From NCBI GenBank assembly GCA_016721925.1, contig JADKHE010000011.1, positions 620,001 to 684,000 on the forward strand: a stretch of DNA of 64,000 nt, written 5' to 3'. The notes under the pieces were generated by a model. It saw nothing but the letters and a program-made list of their open reading frames with translations. It was not told where the DNA came from and made no database searches. A program made the position numbers and the translations under genes. Positions 51,199-59,895 of the stretch are shown piece after piece. This DNA comes from Candidatus Skiveiella danica (GTDB taxonomy: Bacteria; Pseudomonadota; Gammaproteobacteria; Burkholderiales; Burkholderiaceae_C). Numbering within the stretch: the stretch's first letter is position 1; the number at the start of each line of letters is the position of its first letter.

Positions 51199-51647
51199 GC
51201 CTCGAAGCCGGTCTGGCCTACGCCCACCTGTTGGCCATTCTCTCGCTGGTCGTGTTCCTGTCCAGCGAGGCCGCGCTGTGCCGCGCCGAGTGGATGAACG
51301 AAGCCGTGGTGCGCCGCCTGGGCCGGCTGGACCTGATCTACGGGCTGTCGGCGCTGGCCGTGCTACTGACCGGACTGGCGCGCATCGATCTGGGCATGAA
51401 GGGCAGCGCCTGGTACTGGGGCAACCCCTGGCTGCACGCCAAGCTGGCGTTGCTGGTGGTGATCGGTGCGCTGTCGATCCAGCCGACCCGGATGTTCATT
51501 CGCTGGCGGCGCGCGCTGGACGCCGGGGCAGGCTTGCCGCCGCCGCAGGAGGTGCGCCGGGTGCGTCGCCTGGTGATGTGGCAGGCGCACCTGCTGGCGC
51601 TGGTGCCTCTGGCTGCCGTGCTGCTGGCGCGCGGTTTCGGCTCATGA
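51195..51647 (+). CDS. DUF2214 family membrane protein
   Basis: A 150-residue inner-membrane protein with about four hydrophobic helices ('GLAYAHLLAILSLVVFLSSE', 'LIYGLSALAVLLTGLARI', 'LALLVVIGALSIQPTRMFI', 'HLLALVPLAAVLLARGF'). It matches the DUF2214 pattern. Its function is not established. The start overlaps the LysR stop, so it is translationally coupled; a 29-base gap separates it from argS. Confidence 0.85.
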   Translation: MSLEAGLAYAHLLAILSLVVFLSSEAALCRAEWMNEAVVRRLGRLDLIYGLSALAVLLTGLARIDLGMKGSAWYWGNPWLHAKLALLVVIGALSIQPTRMFIRWRRALDAGAGLPPPQEVRRVRRLVMWQAHLLALVPLAAVLLARGFGS

Positions 51648-51676
51648 GAGTACGCACCGGCCCGTAAAATCCCCCG

Positions 51677-53350
51677 ATGCTCTCAGTCAAACAGGAATTG
51701 CTCGCGGCGCTGGCCGACGCGCTGGAACAACTCTCCCCCGGCGCTGGCTCCAAGGCTGCCTTCGAGTCGCCCAAGGTGGCCGCCCACGGCGACTTCGCCT
51801 GCACCGCCGCGATGCAGTTGGCCAAGCCGCTCAGGCTCAACCCGCGCCAGCTGGCCGAAACTCTGCGTACCGCCTTGTTGGCCCTGCCGGCTTACCAGCG
51901 CTGGGTTTCGGACATCGACATCGCCGGCCCCGGCTTCATCAACATCCGGCTCCAGCCTGCGGCCAAGCAGCAGATCGTGAGCGCGGTGCTGCAGGCGGGG
52001 GCGTGCTTCGGCTTCCAGGCGCCGCGCAACGAACGCGTGCTGGTCGAGTTCGTCTCGGCCAACCCGACCGGCCCGCTGCACGTCGGCCACGGCCGCCAGG
52101 CCGCCCTGGGCGACGCGATCTGCAACCTGTTCGCGACGCAGGGCTGGCAGGTGTACCGCGAGTTCTATTACAACGACGCCGGCGTGCAGATCGCCACGCT
52201 GGCCAACAGCACCCAGCTGCGCGCCAAAGGCTTCAAGCCCGGTGACGCCGAGTGGCCCGAAGCCGCCTACAACGGCGAGTACATCCAGGACATTGCCAAC
52301 GATTTCATTGCCGGCAAGACCGTCACGTCGGACGACCGCGCATTTACGGCCAGCGGCGACATCGACGACCTGGACAGCATCCGCCAGTTCGCCGTGGCCT
52401 ACCTGCGCCACGAGCAGGATCTGGACCTGAAGGCCTTCCAGGTCCGTTTCGACCACTACTACCTGGAGTCCAGCCTGTACACCAGCGGCCGCGTCGAGGC
52501 CACGGTGAACCGGCTGGTCGCCAACGGCAAGACCTACGAGCAGGATGGCGCGCTGTGGCTCAAGTCCACCGACTACGGCGACGACAAGGACCGCGTGATG
52601 CGCAAGGGCGACGGCAGCTACACCTACTTCGTGCCGGACGTGGCCTATCACATTGCCAAGTGGGAGCGCGGCTTCACCAAGGTCGTCAACATCCAGGGCA
52701 CCGACCACCACGGGACGATCGCGCGCGTTCGCGCCGGCCTGCAGGCGGCCAGTGTGGGCATCCCCGAGGGCTACCCGGACTACGTGCTGCACACCATGGT
52801 GCGGGTGGTCAAGGGCGGCGAGGAAGTCAAGATCAGCAAGCGCGCCGGCAGCTACGTCACGCTGCGCGACCTGATCGAATGGACCAGCACCGACGCCGTG
52901 CGCTTCTTCCTGCTGTCGCGCAAGCCCGACACCGAATACACCTTCGACGTCGATCTGGCCGTGCAGAAGAACAACGACAACCCGGTCTATTACGTGCAGT
53001 ACGCCCATGCACGCATCTGCTCGGTGCTGGCGGCCTGGGGCGGGGATGCGTCCGAGCTGGGCGAGACCGACCTTTCGCCGCTGGACAGCACGGCGGCCCA
53101 GACGCTGATGCTGGCGCTGGCGAAATATCCCGAGATGCTCACTGCGGCCGCGCAGGACAACGCCCCGCACGACGTGACCTTCTATTTGCGTGACCTGGCC
53201 GCGACCTACCACAGCTATTACGATGCCGAGCGCATCCTGGTCGACGACGAAGCCATCAAACGCGCGCGGCTGGCGCTGATCGCCGCCACGGCACAGGTAT
53301 TGCACAATGGCCTGGCGGTGCTGGGTGTTTCGGCGCCCAACCGGATGTGA
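51677..53350 (+). CDS. argS: Arginyl-tRNA synthetase
   Basis: Class I synthetase charging tRNA-Arg. The 557-residue protein has the HIGH-type block 'ANPTGPLHVGHGRQAALGD' (~122-140), the KMSKS-like loop 'EEVKISKRAGSYVTL', and a DALR anticodon-binding domain at the C-terminus ('AATYHSYYDAERILVDDEAI'). Start 'MLSVKQELLAALADALEQLS'. A TAAAAT hexamer 10 bases upstream of the start could be a -10 element, but no matching -35 is clear. A SPOR-domain gene follows after 8 bases. Confidence 0.96.
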   Translation: MLSVKQELLAALADALEQLSPGAGSKAAFESPKVAAHGDFACTAAMQLAKPLRLNPRQLAETLRTALLALPAYQRWVSDIDIAGPGFINIRLQPAAKQQIVSAVLQAGACFGFQAPRNERVLVEFVSANPTGPLHVGHGRQAALGDAICNLFATQGWQVYREFYYNDAGVQIATLANSTQLRAKGFKPGDAEWPEAAYNGEYIQDIANDFIAGKTVTSDDRAFTASGDIDDLDSIRQFAVAYLRHEQDLDLKAFQVRFDHYYLESSLYTSGRVEATVNRLVANGKTYEQDGALWLKSTDYGDDKDRVMRKGDGSYTYFVPDVAYHIAKWERGFTKVVNIQGTDHHGTIARVRAGLQAASVGIPEGYPDYVLHTMVRVVKGGEEVKISKRAGSYVTLRDLIEWTSTDAVRFFLLSRKPDTEYTFDVDLAVQKNNDNPVYYVQYAHARICSVLAAWGGDASELGETDLSPLDSTAAQTLMLALAKYPEMLTAAAQDNAPHDVTFYLRDLAATYHSYYDAERILVDDEAIKRARLALIAATAQVLHNGLAVLGVSAPNRM

Positions 53351-53358
53351 GAGACAAG

Positions 53359-54000
53359 ATGAGACAAGCACAACATGGCGGCACCTTTCTGGGCATCATC
53401 ATCGGTGTGGTGATCGGGCTGGCCGGCGCCTTGGCCGTGGCCATCTACGTGACCAAGGTGCCCGTGCCCTTCATGAACAAGAACCAGCCGCGCAAGGCCG
53501 AGCAGGATGCGGCCGAGGCGCAGAAGAACAAGAACTGGGACCCGAACGCGCCCTTGTATGGCAAGAACCCGGCGCGGCCCGCCTCGGCAGCCAGCGAGCC
53601 GGCTGCGGCGCCCGCTGCGGCGGCCGCGTCCGCATCCGCCAAGGGCGCCCGACCGGCCGACAATCCGCCAGCGGCCGCAGCCCCGCCCAAACCGGCGGCA
53701 GCCGCAACAGGGGCAGATCCGCTCGGCGATCTGGCCAAGTCCAAGTCCGGCGCCACGGCCGACCCGTTCACCTATCTGGTGCAAGCCGGCGCGTTTCGCA
53801 CGCCCGAAGACGCCGAGGCCCAGCGTGCCAAGCTCAGCCTGATGGGTGTCGAGGCCAAAGTGACCGAGCGTGAACAGTCCGGTCGCACGGTGTACCGGGT
53901 GCGCGTGGGCCCGTTCGACAACAAGGAAGCGGCCGACCGCATGAAGGAACGCATCGACGCCGGCGGGATGGAATCCACGCTGGTGCGCGTGCAACGGTAA
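53359..54000 (+). CDS. SPOR-domain membrane protein
   Basis: A 213-residue bitopic protein: short cytoplasmic N-terminus, one membrane helix ('FLGIIIGVVIGLAGALAVAI', ~13-35), a long Ala/Pro/Lys-rich periplasmic linker, and a C-terminal SPOR domain (~135-210, 'YLVQAGAFRTPEDAEAQRAK', 'VYRVRVGPFDNKEAADRMKE') that binds septal, denuded peptidoglycan. The architecture resembles FtsN, and the argS-SPOR-dsbA order is one I associate with betaproteobacteria. I chose ATG 53359; GTG 53347 is in frame. Confidence 0.9.
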   Translation: MRQAQHGGTFLGIIIGVVIGLAGALAVAIYVTKVPVPFMNKNQPRKAEQDAAEAQKNKNWDPNAPLYGKNPARPASAASEPAAAPAAAAASASAKGARPADNPPAAAAPPKPAAAATGADPLGDLAKSKSGATADPFTYLVQAGAFRTPEDAEAQRAKLSLMGVEAKVTEREQSGRTVYRVRVGPFDNKEAADRMKERIDAGGMESTLVRVQR

Positions 54001-54065
54001 ATGCCGCGCGGGGCCGGAACTTACCGGAGCCGGCGTGCTCCATGAACCGATAGGAGTGTGAATCA

Positions 54066-54716
54066 ATGAAACGTCGTGAATTTTCCCTGACGGCGGCTGC
54101 CGTTCTCGTGCCCGCCATGCTCGGCGCCACCGCCGCGCGGGCGCAGCCGGCCAAGCCGCGTGAAGGCAAGGACTACCTGGTGCTGGGCAAGCAAGCCCCG
54201 ACGGACGCGCCCGCCGGCAAGATCGAGGTGGTCGAATTCTTCTGGTACAGCTGCCCGCACTGCAACGCGTTCGAGCCGACGCTGGAGGCCTGGGTGAAAA
54301 GCCTGCCCAAGGACGTGAGCTTCAAGCGCGTGCCGGTGGCCTTCCGCGACGACTTTTCACCGCAGCAGCGCCTGTACTACACGCTGGAGGCCATGAACAA
54401 GGTCGACGAGCTGCATGCCAAGGTCTTTCGGGCGGTGCACGGCGAGCGCCAGGCGCTCACCACCGACGAGGCCATTATTGCCTGGGCCGAAAAGCAGGGG
54501 CTGGACAAGGCGAAGTTCACTGAAACCTTCCGCTCGTTCTCGGTGGCCAGCAAGCTGCGCCGGGCGGTGCAGCTGCAGGACGCCTACAAGGTCGAGGGGG
54601 TGCCGGCGCTCGGCATTGCCGGGCGGTACTACACCGATGGCTCGCTGGCCGGCAGCATGGAGCGCGCGTTGCTGGTCACCGACTACCTGCTGGCCGAGGT
54701 GCGCAAGGCACGCTGA
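54066..54716 (+). CDS. dsbA: Thiol:disulfide interchange protein DsbA
   Basis: Periplasmic oxidase that introduces disulfide bonds. The 216-residue protein has a signal peptide ('MKRREFSLTAAAVLVPAMLG', with a twin-Arg-like RREFSL) and the thioredoxin-fold active site CPHC in 'FFWYSCPHCNAFEP'. The cis-Pro loop is 'VEGVPALGIAG'. It lies 65 bases after the SPOR gene. It would supply disulfides for the Cys-rich exported proteins of this window. Confidence 0.95.
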   Translation: MKRREFSLTAAAVLVPAMLGATAARAQPAKPREGKDYLVLGKQAPTDAPAGKIEVVEFFWYSCPHCNAFEPTLEAWVKSLPKDVSFKRVPVAFRDDFSPQQRLYYTLEAMNKVDELHAKVFRAVHGERQALTTDEAIIAWAEKQGLDKAKFTETFRSFSVASKLRRAVQLQDAYKVEGVPALGIAGRYYTDGSLAGSMERALLVTDYLLAEVRKAR

Positions 54717-54740
54717 GCGCGGCCCCGCGGATCAGGCCCG

Positions 54741-54762
54741 GCCCGCCACGGCGGGCTTTTTT
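54741..54762 (+). terminator. Intrinsic terminator after dsbA
   Basis: GCCCGC-CACG-GCGGGC followed by six T residues, 24 bases after the dsbA stop. A textbook terminator; it separates the argS-SPOR-dsbA unit from lptA. Confidence 0.85.
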
Positions 54763-54825
54763 GTGGGCGCACGCCGGGCAATGCCCAACCGGGCCTTTAC
54801 AATGATCAGCAAGATTCGTGCCTTT

Positions 54826-55458
54826 ATGAAACATCTGTATCCCGCCCTGTTGACTGCCGCCCTGGCCTTGGCGGGGGCCTGCGCGCACGCCGAGCGTGCC
54901 GACCGAGACAAGCCGCTGACCATCGACGCCGATGCGTTGCGTCACGATGACCAGAAACAGATCACCCTCTTCACCGGGCGGGTGACCGCCAACAAGGGCA
55001 CCATCGCCATGCGTGGCGCGCGGCTCGAAGTGCGCCAGGACGTGCAGGGCAACCAGTTCGGCATCCTGACTGCCGATCCCGGGCAGCGCGCCTATTTCCG
55101 GCAAAAGCGCGAGGGCATGGACGAGTTCATCGAGGGTGAGGCCGAGCAGATCGAATACGACAGCGCAGCGGACACCGTGCGCCTGCTGCGCAAGGCCGAA
55201 CTGCGCCGCTTCCAGGGCGCAACCATTGCCGACGAGGTCTTCGGCAGCGTGATCGTCTACAACGGCACCACCGAGATCTTCACCGTGGATGGGCAAGCCG
55301 GGGGCGGGGGGCGCGTGCGGGCGATCCTGGCGCCGCGCCAGGCGGCGTCGGCACCCGCTCGCGCGGCATCGGGGGCGGCCCCGGCTGCGCGAGCGACCGC
55401 CTCGCAGCCCGCGCCGGCCCTGCGTCCCAGCAGCAGCCTGGGCGGGGAGCGCAAGTGA
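54826..55458 (+). CDS. lptA: Lipopolysaccharide transport periplasmic protein LptA
   Basis: Periplasmic bridge protein for LPS transport. The start at 54826 ('MKHLYPALLTAALALAGACA') gives a signal peptide and 210 residues; an ATG eight codons upstream is possible. The OstA beta-jellyroll pattern is clear: 'PLTIDADALRHDDQKQITLF', 'GRVTANKGTIAMRGARLEV', 'GEAEQIEYDSAADTVRLL'. The C-terminus is an Ala/Pro-rich tail. Its stop overlaps the lptB start. Confidence 0.93.
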   Translation: MKHLYPALLTAALALAGACAHAERADRDKPLTIDADALRHDDQKQITLFTGRVTANKGTIAMRGARLEVRQDVQGNQFGILTADPGQRAYFRQKREGMDEFIEGEAEQIEYDSAADTVRLLRKAELRRFQGATIADEVFGSVIVYNGTTEIFTVDGQAGGGGRVRAILAPRQAASAPARAASGAAPAARATASQPAPALRPSSSLGGERK

Positions 55459-56246
55459 ACGGCGCGGCACTGGCGGTGCCCGCAACGGGCATTGAGGCTG
55501 CCGGCGCGAGCCGGCTGGAGGTGCGCAGCCTTCAGAAGTCCTATGGCAAGCGCCAGGTCGTCAAGGATGTGTCGCTGAGCGTCCTCAATGGCGAGGTGGT
55601 CGGCCTGCTGGGCCCCAACGGCGCGGGCAAGACCACATCCTTCTACATGATCGTCGGTCTGGTGCGGGCCGACGCCGGCGAGATCAGCATCGACGGCCAG
55701 CGCATCGACTCCATGCCGATCCACCGGCGCTCGCGCCTGGGTCTGTCCTATTTGCCGCAGGAGGCGTCGATCTTTCGCAAGCTCACCGTCTCGGAGAACG
55801 TGCGTGCGGTGCTGGAGCTGCAGCACGACAGCGCCGGCAAACCGCTGGACAAGGCCGAGATCGACCGTCGCCTGAACGGCCTGCTGCAGGACCTGCGCGT
55901 GGAGCATCTGTACGACTCGCCAGCGCCCGCGCTGTCGGGCGGCGAGCGCCGGCGCGTGGAGATCGCCCGCGCGCTGGCCACCCAGCCGCGCTTCATCCTG
56001 CTGGACGAGCCGTTTGCCGGCATCGACCCGATCGCGGTGATCGAGATCCAGCGCATCATCGCCTTCCTCAAGTCGCGCGGCATCGGCGTGCTGATCACCG
56101 ACCACAACGTGCGCGAGACCCTGGGCATCTGCGACCACGCCTACATCATCAGCGACGGCAAGGTGCTGGCCAAGGGTACGCCGGCAGAGATCGTGGACAA
56201 CGCCGAGGTGCGCCGCGTGTACTTGGGCGAGCACTTCCGCATGTAA
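55455..56246 (+). CDS. lptB: LPS export ABC transporter ATP-binding protein LptB
   Basis: Cytoplasmic ATPase of the LptB2FG exporter; 263 residues from a GTG start overlapping the lptA stop. Walker A 'GLLGPNGAGKTTSFYMIVGL', Q-loop 'LSYLPQEASIFRKLTV', signature 'LSGGERRRVEIARALA', Walker B 'FILLDEPFAGIDPIAV' and switch His in 'LITDHNVRETL' are all present, with LptB-specific residues. The first ~20 residues are a non-conserved extension. Confidence 0.96.
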   Translation: MNGAALAVPATGIEAAGASRLEVRSLQKSYGKRQVVKDVSLSVLNGEVVGLLGPNGAGKTTSFYMIVGLVRADAGEISIDGQRIDSMPIHRRSRLGLSYLPQEASIFRKLTVSENVRAVLELQHDSAGKPLDKAEIDRRLNGLLQDLRVEHLYDSPAPALSGGERRRVEIARALATQPRFILLDEPFAGIDPIAVIEIQRIIAFLKSRGIGVLITDHNVRETLGICDHAYIISDGKVLAKGTPAEIVDNAEVRRVYLGEHFRM

Positions 56247-56301
56247 TGATGGCCCCCGCTTGCCGCGGGGGGGGCGGGGCCGCGCCGGGGGGGGCCGGCC
56301 T

Positions 56302-56346
<45 letters not shown>

Positions 56347-56347
56347 C

Positions 56348-57902
56348 ATGAAGCAGGGCCTTTCGCTGCGGGTTTCGCAGCATCTAGCACTCACTCCCCA
56401 GCTGCAGCAGTCGATCCGTTTGCTGCAGCTTTCCACACTGGAGCTCAGCCAGGAGGTCGAGCAGATGCTCGACGACAACCCGTTCCTGGAGCTGAACGCC
56501 GAGGAGGCGCCGCGTGAGGAATTCGGACTGCCGCAGGTCGACACCCCGGTGCGCCGCGATGACCTTGAGGCGGAGAGTGCTTCCAGTTCGATAGCAAGCA
56601 ATGACCAGGCGACGCTGGCAAGTGACCAGAATGAATCGGAAGTTGCAGTTCCGGAGAGCTGGGAAGGCGACGGCACGACCGAGGTCTTGCCGGACGACAG
56701 CGAATGGGGCGGCGACGCCCCCGCGCGCAAGAACAACCTGGGCGACGACGATGAGCGCGCCGACGCCTCCGAACTGGCGCGCAGCCAGGAGTCGCTCACG
56801 ACCTTCCTGCACCGCCAGGCGCTGGCGTTGCGCCTGAGCGAGGTGGACCGCGCGGCGCTGCGCTTCCTGATCGAGTCGCTCAACGACGACGGCTACCTGG
56901 AAGACTCCCTCGCCTCGCTGGCCGCTGGCCTGGCCGGCGCCGACCTGGAGCAGGCCGAAGAACTGGAGCACCGCTTCAGCATGGCGCTGGGCCTGCTGCA
57001 GTCGCTGGAACCCACCGGCGTGGGCGCGCGCCACCTGGGCGAATGCCTGAGCCTGCAACTCAAGGCGCGCCTGGCCGACTCGCCGGGCGATGCGATCGCC
57101 GCCACCGCACTGCGCATCTGTGCACAACCCATGGAGCTGCTGGCGCGGCGCGACATCAAGCGCCTGATGCAGCTGTGCAGCGACACCGAGGCCGACGTGC
57201 GCGCGGCCATCGGCCTCATCGGGCGGCTGGAGCCCAAGCCGGGTCGGCGCTTTGTCGACGTCGAGCGCAACATCATCATCCCCGACGTCATCGTGACCCG
57301 CCTGAGCGGTGGCGGGCAGCCCCGCTTTGCGGTGCGGCTCAACGCCGACGTGATGCCGCGCCTGCGCGTGCACGACATCTACGCCAACGCCCTGCGCCAG
57401 CACAAGGGCGAGGGCCAGCCAGGCGCTGCAGCAGCGGCTGCAGGAGGCGCGCTGGTTCATCAAGAACATCCAGCAGCGCTTCGACACCATCCTGCGCGTG
57501 TCCAACGCCATCGTCGAGCGGCAGAAGAGCTTTTTCGTGCACGGCGAGCTGGCCATGCGCCCGCTGGTGCTGCGCGAGATTGCCGATGAGCTGGGCCTGC
57601 ACGAGTCCACCATCAGCCGCGTGACCACCGCCAAGTACATGGCCACGCCGTTTGGCACCTTTGAGCTGAAATACTTCTTCGGCTCCGGCCTGGGCACCGA
57701 GACCGGCGGCAATGCGTCCAGCACGGCCGTGCGCGCGCTGATCAAGCAGTTCGTCGCCTCCGAGAGCCCGAAAAAGCCGCTGAGCGACAACCAGATCTCC
57801 GACATGCTCAAGGAGCAGGGCATCGAATGCGCCCGGCGCACGGTGGCCAAATACCGTGACGCTCTGAAAATCGCGCCGGCCAATCTGAGAAAAGCACTGT
57901 GA
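56348..57902 (+). pseudogene. rpoN: Sigma-54 factor RpoN, reading frame broken by one extra base
   Basis: Alternative sigma factor for -24/-12 promoters. The start 'MKQGLSLRVSQHLALTPQLQ' (region I) is canonical. The frame is normal to 'ANALRQHKGEG', then shifts at about 57415: reading GGC-AGC-CAG after removing one C restores 'SQALQQRLQEARWFIKNIQQ'. The second frame carries the RpoN DNA-binding helix-turn-helix and the RpoN box 'ARRTVAKYRDAL'. Repaired, the protein would be 517 residues. Conserved sequence on both sides, the nearby poly-G run and a good sigma-54 promoter elsewhere suggest a sequence error, but a true mutation is possible. A dispersed repeat lies in the acidic region II. Confidence 0.88.
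56576..56645 (+). repeat. Dispersed repeat copy 7, in frame inside rpoN
   Basis: Core GATAGCAAGCAATGACC followed by AGGCGACGCTGG, in the rpoN sense direction. It encodes 'IASNDQATLA' in the variable acidic region II, where an insertion should be tolerated. Confidence 0.85.
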
Positions 57903-59197
57903 ACCAACTGCAACTGTTTCTGCCCTGCGCCGCCGGTGTGGAGGAACTGCTGGCCCATGAAGTCCACCACCTGACGGGGCTGAAGGGTCAGGACCTGCTG
58001 ACACACCGCGGCGGCGTGCTGGCGCGCGCGTCCTGGCGCGATGTGATGGGGCTCAACCTGCACGGCCGCCTGGCGCAACGCGTGCTGGTGCAGCTCTCGC
58101 TCACGAGCTACCGCAGCGAGCGCGACCTGTACGAAGCCGCCAGCGCCGTGGCGTGGGAGATCTGGTTCACCACCAAACAGACCTTCAAGATCGAGGTCAC
58201 CGCGCAGCACAGCCCGCTGACCAGCCTGAACTTTGCGGCGCTCAAGATCAAGGACGCGGTGGCCGACCGCTTCCGCCAGAAAACTGGCGTGCGCCCCGAC
58301 GTGAACACCCAGTGGCCCGACGTACGCATCTATGCCCACCTGACCACCGACACCGCCACGCTGTACATCGACACCTCGGGCGAGCCGCTGTTCAAGCGCG
58401 GCTGGCGCGAGGACACCGGCGAGGCGCCGCTGAAGGAAACCCTGGCCGCCGCCATGATCGCCGCCAGCGGCTGGGACGTTCTGGCCGCAGACGGCGTGCC
58501 GCTGTACGACCCCTGCTGCGGCAGCGGCACCATCGCCATCGAGGCGGCACAGATCGCCTGTGGGATCGCGGCCGGCTCGCGGCGGCGCTTCGGCTTCGAG
58601 AAATTGCTGCCCTTCCAGCCCCACGTCTGGGACGCGATGAAAGCACAGGCCCAGGCGGCGGAGCATGCCCCGACAGCGCCGGTCTTCGGCAGCGACGTGG
58701 CGCACCGCATGGTGGACTTTGCCGAGCGCAACGCCGAGCGCGCGGGCGTGGCGCATGCGGTGCAGTTCCGCGGCGGAGACGCCCTGCAGCGCCTGCCGCC
58801 CTGCGAGCAGCCCGGCGTGATGTTGCTGAACCCGCCGTATGGCGAACGCATCGCCGTGGCGGGCGTGGCGGGCTCCGGGGGCCGTCCGGGTCGTGGCAGT
58901 TTCCAGCCCGGCGCATTGGCCGGCGCCCGCGCCGCCCAGCCTGTCCAGACCATTCAGGCCAGCCGTGAAACCGCGCACACCGACGACGGCGGTGATTTCT
59001 TCCCCCAGCTCGCCAGCCACTGGAAGAAGAACTACCCCGGCTGGACCGCCTGGATGCTGACCCCCGACCTCAAGCTGCCCGGGCGCATGCGCCTGAAGGA
59101 AAGCCGCCGCGTGCCGATGTGGAACGGCCCTATCGAATGCCGGTTGTTCCGCTTCGACCTGGTGAAAGGTCAGCATCGCGGCCCGGCGGGCGCATGA
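57899..59197 (+). CDS. rlmL: THUMP-domain 23S rRNA m2G methyltransferase, RlmL-like
   Basis: A 432-residue SAM-dependent methyltransferase with an N-terminal ferredoxin-like/THUMP module (1-160), SAM-binding 'LYDPCCGSGTIAIEAAQIAC' and the amino-methylation motif 'LLNPPYGERI'. It matches the N-terminal half of E. coli RlmL (m2G2445) and lacks the RlmK half. The GTG start overlaps the rpoN stop. A Gly/Ala-rich insert ('GSGGRPGRGSFQPGALAG') follows NPPY. Confidence 0.85.
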   Translation: MNQLQLFLPCAAGVEELLAHEVHHLTGLKGQDLLTHRGGVLARASWRDVMGLNLHGRLAQRVLVQLSLTSYRSERDLYEAASAVAWEIWFTTKQTFKIEVTAQHSPLTSLNFAALKIKDAVADRFRQKTGVRPDVNTQWPDVRIYAHLTTDTATLYIDTSGEPLFKRGWREDTGEAPLKETLAAAMIAASGWDVLAADGVPLYDPCCGSGTIAIEAAQIACGIAAGSRRRFGFEKLLPFQPHVWDAMKAQAQAAEHAPTAPVFGSDVAHRMVDFAERNAERAGVAHAVQFRGGDALQRLPPCEQPGVMLLNPPYGERIAVAGVAGSGGRPGRGSFQPGALAGARAAQPVQTIQASRETAHTDDGGDFFPQLASHWKKNYPGWTAWMLTPDLKLPGRMRLKESRRVPMWNGPIECRLFRFDLVKGQHRGPAGA

Positions 59198-59341
59198 GCG
59201 CCGCCGGGCCGCCCCAAGGCGCGAGGGACCCCTCGGGGCTGAGGGCTGCGGCTGCTGGCCTGCCTGCGCAGGCCGGGACAGCCCGAAGAGGAGCCGGCTC
59301 AGACGGCTCCGCGGCCTGCAAGGCCAGCGAAGCACACGCCA
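59198..59341. other. GC-rich gap before the PIN gene
   Basis: This 144-base stretch is very GC-rich ('GGGCCGCCCCAAGGCGCGAG', '...GAGCGTGGGGGC') and resembles a GC-rich dispersed repeat I recall from Comamonadaceae genomes. It contains no supported gene, and no antitoxin-like frame. The PIN start codon lies at its end. Confidence 0.35.
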
Positions 59342-59773
59342 GTGACGAGCGTGGGGGCACTTGTCGTTCTTGACACCAACATCGTGCTGGACGCCTTCGT
59401 GTTCAGCGACGCTGCCGCGCTGCCCTTGCGCGCGGGGCTGCAAGACGGCTCCCTGCAGTGGATCGCCACCCCCGACATGCGCATCGAGCTGGCCCGTGTG
59501 CTGGCCTATCCGCAGATCGTGCCCCGACTGGCCTTCTATGGCCTGCAGGCAGACGAGGTGCTCGCGGCGTTCGACCGGCATGCCCGGCGGGTCGAAGCCG
59601 CGCCCAAGGCGCCCGTGACCTGCGCCGACCCCGATGACCAGATCTTCATCGACCTGGCGGTGCGCCACCGCTGCGCGCTGCTGAGCAAGGACCGCGCGGT
59701 GCTCAGGATGCGCAAGCGGCTGGCGGCGCTGGGCGTGCACGCGGGCATCGCGCTGGCGCACCAACCGGCCTGA
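59342..59773 (+). CDS. PIN-domain putative toxin (ribonuclease)
   Basis: A 143-residue PIN-fold protein of the 'putative toxin, PIN family' group. Acidic active-site residues: Asp in 'LVVLDTNIVLDAF', Glu in 'MRIELARVLAYP', and Asps in 'CADPDDQIFIDLAV' and 'LLSKDRAVL'. The start is GTG 59342; the GTG at 59351 is an alternative. It would cut RNA if active. I see no small antitoxin gene next to it, so it is either an orphan or not a toxin. Confidence 0.85.
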   Translation: MTSVGALVVLDTNIVLDAFVFSDAAALPLRAGLQDGSLQWIATPDMRIELARVLAYPQIVPRLAFYGLQADEVLAAFDRHARRVEAAPKAPVTCADPDDQIFIDLAVRHRCALLSKDRAVLRMRKRLAALGVHAGIALAHQPA

Positions 59774-59814
59774 AACAGCTGGCGTGCGCCCGGGCGGGCG
59801 TAAACTGAGAGGGT

Positions 59815-59862
59815 GCCCGATCGGCAAGGGAGCAACGTCCTTGCCGCACCGGCGCCTCGGGC
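59815..59862 (+). other. Two-stem structured leader before the UPF0149 gene
   Basis: An outer stem GCCCGA/TCGGGC encloses an inner stem CGGCAAGG/CCTTGCCG. It ends 33 bases before the start codon. It may be a regulatory leader, a processed end or a transcription-stop structure for the PIN gene. It matches no riboswitch class that I recognise. Confidence 0.35.
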
Positions 59863-59895
59863 TCTGCGCCCCTTCCTGTCTGAAAAGGCCCCGCC

